A DNA stretch of 64,000 nucleotides from Acheta domesticus (taxonomy: Eukaryota > Arthropoda > Insecta > Orthoptera > Gryllidae). The stretch lies in NCBI GenBank assembly GCA_031308135.1, contig JAHLJT010009436.1, positions 137,584,950-137,648,949 on the forward strand, in the 5' to 3' direction. Both the position numbers and the translations under genes were made by a program. Positions 58,761 to 64,000 of the stretch are shown here, one piece after another. The notes below the pieces were generated by a model. The model had not been told where the DNA came from. It did no database searches and worked only from the letters and a program-made list of their open reading frames with translations. The number at the start of each line of letters is the position of its first letter. Position 1 is the stretch's first letter.

Positions 58761-60349
58761 TAGGTGTTTTATGTTCGCAGTAAATGAATCGTAAGTGCGA
58801 GGATGTACTTCTCTCGTGAGGTCTGAGAACTGAATTAAGACTAATTCATGAAGATAAAATATGGTTTCATTCTAATTTATGCTGACTTGGAGAAACGGGG
58901 TTCAATAGAAGTCTGCAATAGCTAAATTGAAATATATCTTCGCAGTTTTCGATTATAAATCGAAAGAGATGAAACCTTTCGAAGTTCGAATATTGCCACG
59001 AATAAACTATACTACTTAATCAAGAGAATTTTCGTTGGAAAGAGGCACCGTTTTACTGCAAAATTACTAAAAACACAATGGGCCGGAGCATGGAGTGTCA
59101 TATTTTGGTGCGCAAGAAATGTTAAATGTATTTCCGTGGAACTGCTGTTGTGTTGAAATCTCGTTAAACTTTATATTGCCCTTTTAATACGCAATTAAGT
59201 TGTTAATTTTGGGAATGATACTTCAATGTGCGTATATCTCTTGCTCTTTCGCGGATAAAGCTAGAAAATCATGCACCGCGATGGTAGAGATCTTAACTCA
59301 TCATGTTTTGTAGTTCTTGAAGCTTTTTTACATTAATATTTGCTTATTCATTTATCGATTTCTTTCTATACATCATTCAGTGTATTCCATTTTCATCAGA
59401 ATGTTAAATTCAGATCTGCAGTAATGAATGGCACCGCCAGCGTCATGGGGAGGGAGCTGGCTTTCGTGCGGACGGACGGGGAAATCTCCAGCTATTTTTA
59501 CTCCAAGCGCTAATGACAAAACCACCTCTTGTTCGCCGCCTCTGCTGTGGCGCATGCACGAAAACGGGAGAAAAAGTGGAAATGAAAGAATAATAAGCAT
59601 AATGACATTCCAACGGTTCGACGGTGAAGGTTATGACCAAAGTGAAATGCCGCGGGTCTCCAACGTGAAATATGAACGCTAATGAATGCAGTTTTCTTGT
59701 CATGCAGGAGCAACGCGGACAACGGCTGGTCACCTTTCGCCGCAGCCACAAGTTGTGGTCTCAACGTCTTAGGACTTGTAAAATATTGCACGGTGTTCCG
59801 AACTTGTTTTATGTTCTTTTAAAAGTTTGAATGACCGGTTTCGTTAGTGTCGTTACTGCATTATTTCAACCTCATTTCCGGTTGCATGAATTCCTCAGGC
59901 AAACAAAAGAAAGGAAGATTTGCTCTAACGAGCTTTTTTTACTTGTTAGTAACAATAAAGCACCGCGAAACGGACTGTTGAGTATTTATGTTTAAAACAG
60001 CATTTAAAGAAGAGAACTAATGCAGAAAAATATGCCTTAATCTATTCAAAGATACATAATAAATAGAGGAGTTTTCCAATAAAAGGGCTTACAATGACCA
60101 CCATTTTACACTATCAATATTCGACAAAGATGGATCCGAAATTCATATAAATATTAATAAAAATAAATACGTAGTAATAAGTAAATAAATAATAAGGATA
60201 TGCAGACATGACATTTGGCTGCATTTACATTTCTTTTTCATCTGTAAAACAATTAAAAATTACACCAGGCCGCCGAGTCTTGCCAAATTAAATGAATCCG
60301 CAGATATTCCCTTACGATACGGCGTCCTTCTCTCTCAATGACTTCCTCT
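58761..60349. other. Non-coding stretch
   Basis: AT-rich except a modest GC patch at about 59420-59760. No exon or repeat is recognised. Confidence 0.4.
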
Positions 60350-60830
60350 TGGCTACCGGAGTACGCGTGGCGGGGGCGGCGGTTCGCAGCGGGCGGGCGG
60401 TCGCCGGCGCCAAGGGGGGCGCCGCCCCCGCCCCTCCCGCCTCGCTCCGCCCCCGCCGGTGGCGGCGGCGGCGGCAGCGCCGCGCGCGATGACAAAGCGT
60501 CCTGGGAGCGGGGCGGCGCGCCGCGTGAGAACTCCCGGCTTCCCCCGGCCCAGCGCCGACCACGGCGGCGCCCAGAGCGCAGCCGCGACGGCGGCGGCGG
60601 CGACGCGCACAAAGCCGCCATTAACCACGGAGCTGTCGCCAGCGCCGTAACCCCTCCCGCCTCGGCCACCGCCGCGCCGTTCCGCCCCACCCCGCCACCG
60701 CTGCTCCACCCGTCCCGACCCAGCCCCGCCCTGCCCTGCCCCTCTCCGCACCGTCCCCCCCCTCGCCGTCCCCGCCCCGCCCCGCTCGAGAGGCAAGGAT
60801 CAGCAGTCGCTGCGCGCGCGCCAAGTGCCT
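60350..60830. other. CpG-rich island
   Basis: About 480 bases of extreme GC and CpG content with a CGTGAGAAC Su(H)-type match at about 60523-60531 and GGCGGC runs. Its right end is C-skewed. Frames of up to 240 codons are compositional. Confidence 0.45.
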
Positions 60831-61989
60831 CTAGATTATTTTTTTTAGTCGTGCCACTCCATCGATGTTCTCCGACCGTGCTACTGTATGATGACCAATT
60901 ATTGTATTATGGTTTTCGGTTCGTGATTTCTTGGACTCATTCATTTTTTTTTGTGTTTGTTTCCTGTACGCATGTACTCGTAGTTCCGTACATCAGCATG
61001 TATTTCTCACACTTGCTGTCTTGTGCTATTCTCTCGTTGCGTTGTTTCTTCACACCATGAACGCGATATACTATACATGACTACTTCTAGTAATTTACGC
61101 ATCAGAAATGCTCTGATTATCTTCTTCTTGAAGCTGATTTTTATCTAAATATTTTTGTCTCTGGTGCCTTAAAATTGCTGTGGTCCTCAAGCAGTATGCC
61201 AGTCTCCTATTTGTCTGGTGATTGCCAATTTACGTAGATATACAAATGCAAAAGACTAACGCCCGATCTCCATAATCTTCATTCGCACGTATTTCAGTGT
61301 TTTAAACTTCATCAACAAACTCTTAATATTTTCAGGCGAGCCTGTCGCTTTGTTCCTTTCATACCTGACCCCCATTCCCTTTAAGTTGTAGTTTTTCTCA
61401 TTCGCCAACTGTGATATTATGTCGCTGATATTTCATTGTATTACTTCTGCCGGATAGTACGAATGTGCTTGGCTTTTATTCATTTTACTATTTTCTCTGA
61501 AATGTGTCAGTTTCTAACTCTTGCAATGTAGAAGTAAAATGAAAACGTCAATTACTAGATTGCGAGTCAGCGGATCAATTAACTGAACGGCTTTTCACCG
61601 CTTTCATATTAGGCTCAACGAAATGCACTTCCTTTAAAACAACCTATTCATGTTACCATGCATTTCCTCGTTTTAGTGTTTTTTGGATAATTTTTCTGAA
61701 CAGTTATTTTCGCTACCGTACCGTGTTCACGTACTTTCAAATACTACGCAGTGTAATATTAACAAATTCAATTACACGGATTTTCCAGGTATCCCGATCT
61801 CAATTGATCCGGATAATTGGATCTGTACCACTTATCTACTTTTATTCACGCCATCTACGGTGGTATTATTTGGCGTGGAATCGAGAGACTTTCCGAACCA
61901 CTCCGCAATCGTTTGCAGATCCTCTCATCCAGAAAGACAGTACAGTGCCGCGCTAAAACTTTACCATTGTATTTGCCCCCGTTTGTCTA
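60831..61989. other. AT-rich non-coding stretch
   Basis: Nothing recognisable. Confidence 0.4.
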
Positions 61990-62220
61990 TTCCGTACTTT
62001 TCCCCGCCCTGCAGTCCCCCCGTCGCCCACGCGACTCCATACTCCGTCCTCCTCCGCGGCGTCCTCGCGGTCCCCGAGGGCGGCGCTGCGTTCGTGACCG
62101 AGGCCTTGCGTGTCGCCCGCATTGTCTCGCCGGACAAAAGACAAGACGCTGATTGCGTGCGCCGCGCCGCCGCCGCTCCCTCGGCCCGTCTTCGCGCCGC
62201 CGCCGCCGCACAGTGCGAAA
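61990..62220. other. CpG-rich island
   Basis: Short GC-rich block with GCCGCCGCC runs. It is covered by open frames on both strands that do not match the Hey Orange domain or another family. Confidence 0.4.
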
Positions 62221-63035
62221 TTTTCCACAATCAGGAAGGTCAAAATACCACTTCGTATGCGTCACTGTAACTGTCTAAGGATTTGCTTATGTTATACACT
62301 AGAATTCAAATGATTCTGGAGCAGTATATCATGATGTTTTGTGATGTAATATTGTGTTTAATTATCCTGGTGTGTGACATCAATAGTGTGTTATTTTGTA
62401 CCACACGTTGCATCGAAGAAACAATAATAGTACGTGAATTACTGGCATTTTCTTATTGCGTAAATGTTTGGAAATATTTGTAATCCTCTTAAAGAAGAAT
62501 ACGAGACTGAAATATGCTCTGTGTCAGTTTTATCTTCAGCATTTATCTGAAATAGTACATTCTGTAATGGTCTTTATACCAAAGAAATTATATGGAAATC
62601 TTAGACCACACGGACTTGCGGAACGAAAATCTTGCGAAACGAAGACAATAAAACTACGAGACTCGACTACTCCGAAACAGCTGCCCTCCAATAATCATTA
62701 TACTGCCGCCTGATCACGAAAAAATCAAATAATAATTTCCTATCATCCCTAAAAATTCGAAGAATTGGAAAACATCTTTTTTATTTATCATCAAAAATCA
62801 GCAATAATTGTATGTGACGCATAAGGGAGAAGTAAATTCTGAACGACTTCTCGAGCTCCAACACCTCCCTTCCCCTCCCGCCATGCACACACACAACTTT
62901 CAAAAATCTACTTAGATGAATTATGAATCAAGATACCTACAAGCTTGGTTTCCAACATTTGAAAACTATAAACTTTCGCTCCCGTGTTCAAACTTTCGTA
63001 GTTTTACCTGCGTACCGAACTAGAAATCTTAAGGA
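62221..63035. other. AT-rich non-coding stretch
   Basis: Nothing recognisable. Confidence 0.4.
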
Positions 63036-63310
63036 GAACTTGTCCTTGAGGATGGAGGGCACTCCCCACCGTGTTCGGCGCCGTCTTTGCTGTGCGGCGT
63101 TTGACAGAGGCGGCGGCAGGTGTCGTATGAAGGACGGTCGCGCGCCATGCGAAGCCGCAGCGTCGACGCGTCACGCGCTCTCCATTCAGAAAATACGTGC
63201 GCGGCCTGTGGCGCCGTTGTTTGCAGCGCGGCTACGGACGACGCGCCGTGAATTTGATACTCGCGCCCGGAGCGGGAATGCCAGCGCGCAAACACCCCCG
63301 CTGGCGTTTG
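63036..63310. other. CpG-rich island
   Basis: GC-elevated block without triplet runs, complex in sequence. Frames on both strands (62923-63435 plus, 63029-63328 minus) match no family. Confidence 0.35.
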
Positions 63311-64000
63311 TTCGCGTATCAGGGGCATGCTTTTTACTTTCTAAAGGAATTAGAAAAGTGAACTTCACACTAGTTTACTTAGGGATGGAAAATGCGGGGT
63401 CAAAATCTAATAGGCACGAATACACTGTTATTTGAAGAAGGGTTTGTGTTACATATATTTTTGATTCTGAGCCCAGGCGAAGAAGATTTACACATTTATG
63501 GCTTTCTTTCTACTGATCATCGTTGTTTGCCTTACCTTCCTCTGTACGCAGGATGGTAGAGTGAATGAGGAATAGATGAATTATTGTGGATGCCCAAATG
63601 AGATGAAGTGGTGGCGGCCAATCTTGTCACAACATTGCGAAAACATCCTTGCCTCTCACTTAAGTGAGACTCGAAGCAGATGTCTTGGAGTTGACTTATG
63701 GACGCTGTTTTTAACCCACTGCACATCCGAGGCCAGCCTGAAAGGACAGTTTAGTTGTTACAGTGTGAATATAACAATTTGTTTATTCTTGCGAAATTTG
63801 TTGCCTACCTGAACTGTTTGCAGAACTTAATGGAGATTATTTAATCGTTAATTTGTTTTCATTTCGCAGATAGTTAAAATAAAATAGTTGTCTTTGTTTT
63901 ATAAATGAATATTAATTTTATTAAAATAAGTATTTCAAAATTATTAGAATTTCACTTTTTTGTGTTATGACTAACTTTAAGAGATTAATGTTCATTAAGA
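63311..64000. other. Non-coding stretch to the window end
   Basis: Returns to AT-rich sequence with nothing recognisable. Confidence 0.4.

Larger units (their letters stand above)
22311..64000 (+). other. Hey: Region downstream of Hey exon 2, probable start of a very long intron 2
   Basis: The exon 2 donor GTAAGG at 22311 demands at least one more exon with a phase-1 acceptor and the Orange domain. I looked for the family's conserved Orange-domain block (F-R-E-C then E-V-A-R-Y-L) in the open frames and the GC-rich islands and did not find it. The simplest reading is that the intron runs off the window (over 41 kb). A missed small exon, an intervening nested gene or an assembly join cannot be excluded. 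Repeats and islands inside are listed separately. Confidence 0.5.

Noticed and set aside
61990..62220. Possible Hey Orange-domain exon in this island
   Set aside because: The frame reads through FVTEALRVARIV, which lacks the conserved F-R-E-C and E-V-A-R-Y-L pattern and the right phase.

Overview
The window looks like arthropod nuclear DNA, most likely a hemimetabolous insect with a large genome. The background is AT-rich, non-coding and full of repeats. It is interrupted by about thirty short, very GC- and CpG-rich islands. The only confidently recognisable gene is the 5' part of Hey, the single-copy hairy/E(spl)-related bHLH-Orange repressor downstream of Notch. The order or species cannot be fixed from the sequence alone.

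Layout: 1-12.5 kb is the upstream flank, with GC islands near 0.1-0.6, 4.4-4.7, 5.1-5.96 and 11.8-12.1 kb, a MITE-like repeat at 2.2 kb and an unrecognised split open frame at 9.97-10.6 kb. 12.5-14.0 kb is the Hey CpG-island promoter with coding exon 1 (13667-13734). 13.7-22.1 kb is intron 1 (8.4 kb), holding four GC-elevated patches that could be enhancers, one MITE, one SINE and a tandem duplication just before exon 2. Exon 2 (22093-22310) carries the whole bHLH and is spliced in perfect phase. From 22.3 kb to the end I find no Orange-domain exon, so this is most simply the start of a second intron longer than 41 kb. It holds a long series of CpG islands, minisatellites and mobile elements.

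Mobile elements, recognised from within-window copies or structure: (1) a tRNA-headed SINE of about 520 bp in four copies (21.3, 25.3, 33.5, 54.7 kb); (2) a MITE of about 250-285 bp in three copies (2.2, 16.2, 43.6 kb); (3) a 5.2 kb insertion at 46561-51784 bounded by 39-bp inverted repeats that match at 38 of 39 bases, TA-flanked, carrying a decayed Tc1/mariner-superfamily DDE transposase on the minus strand and a nested hairpin MITE; (4) a 660-bp element at 41.8-42.4 kb made mostly of a long near-palindrome; (5) a 104-bp palindrome at 32.0 kb; (6) a probable hAT-type MITE at 56.9-57.4 kb.

How it fits together: Hey is expected to be switched on by Notch through Su(H)/CSL and to repress itself through CACGTG E-boxes. 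Matches to both motifs lie around the promoter and early intron 1. The large introns and the CpG islands within them are candidate regulatory landscape for this developmental gene. Most long open frames in the window are by-products of stop-poor GC-rich or strand-skewed repeats and are not annotated as genes.
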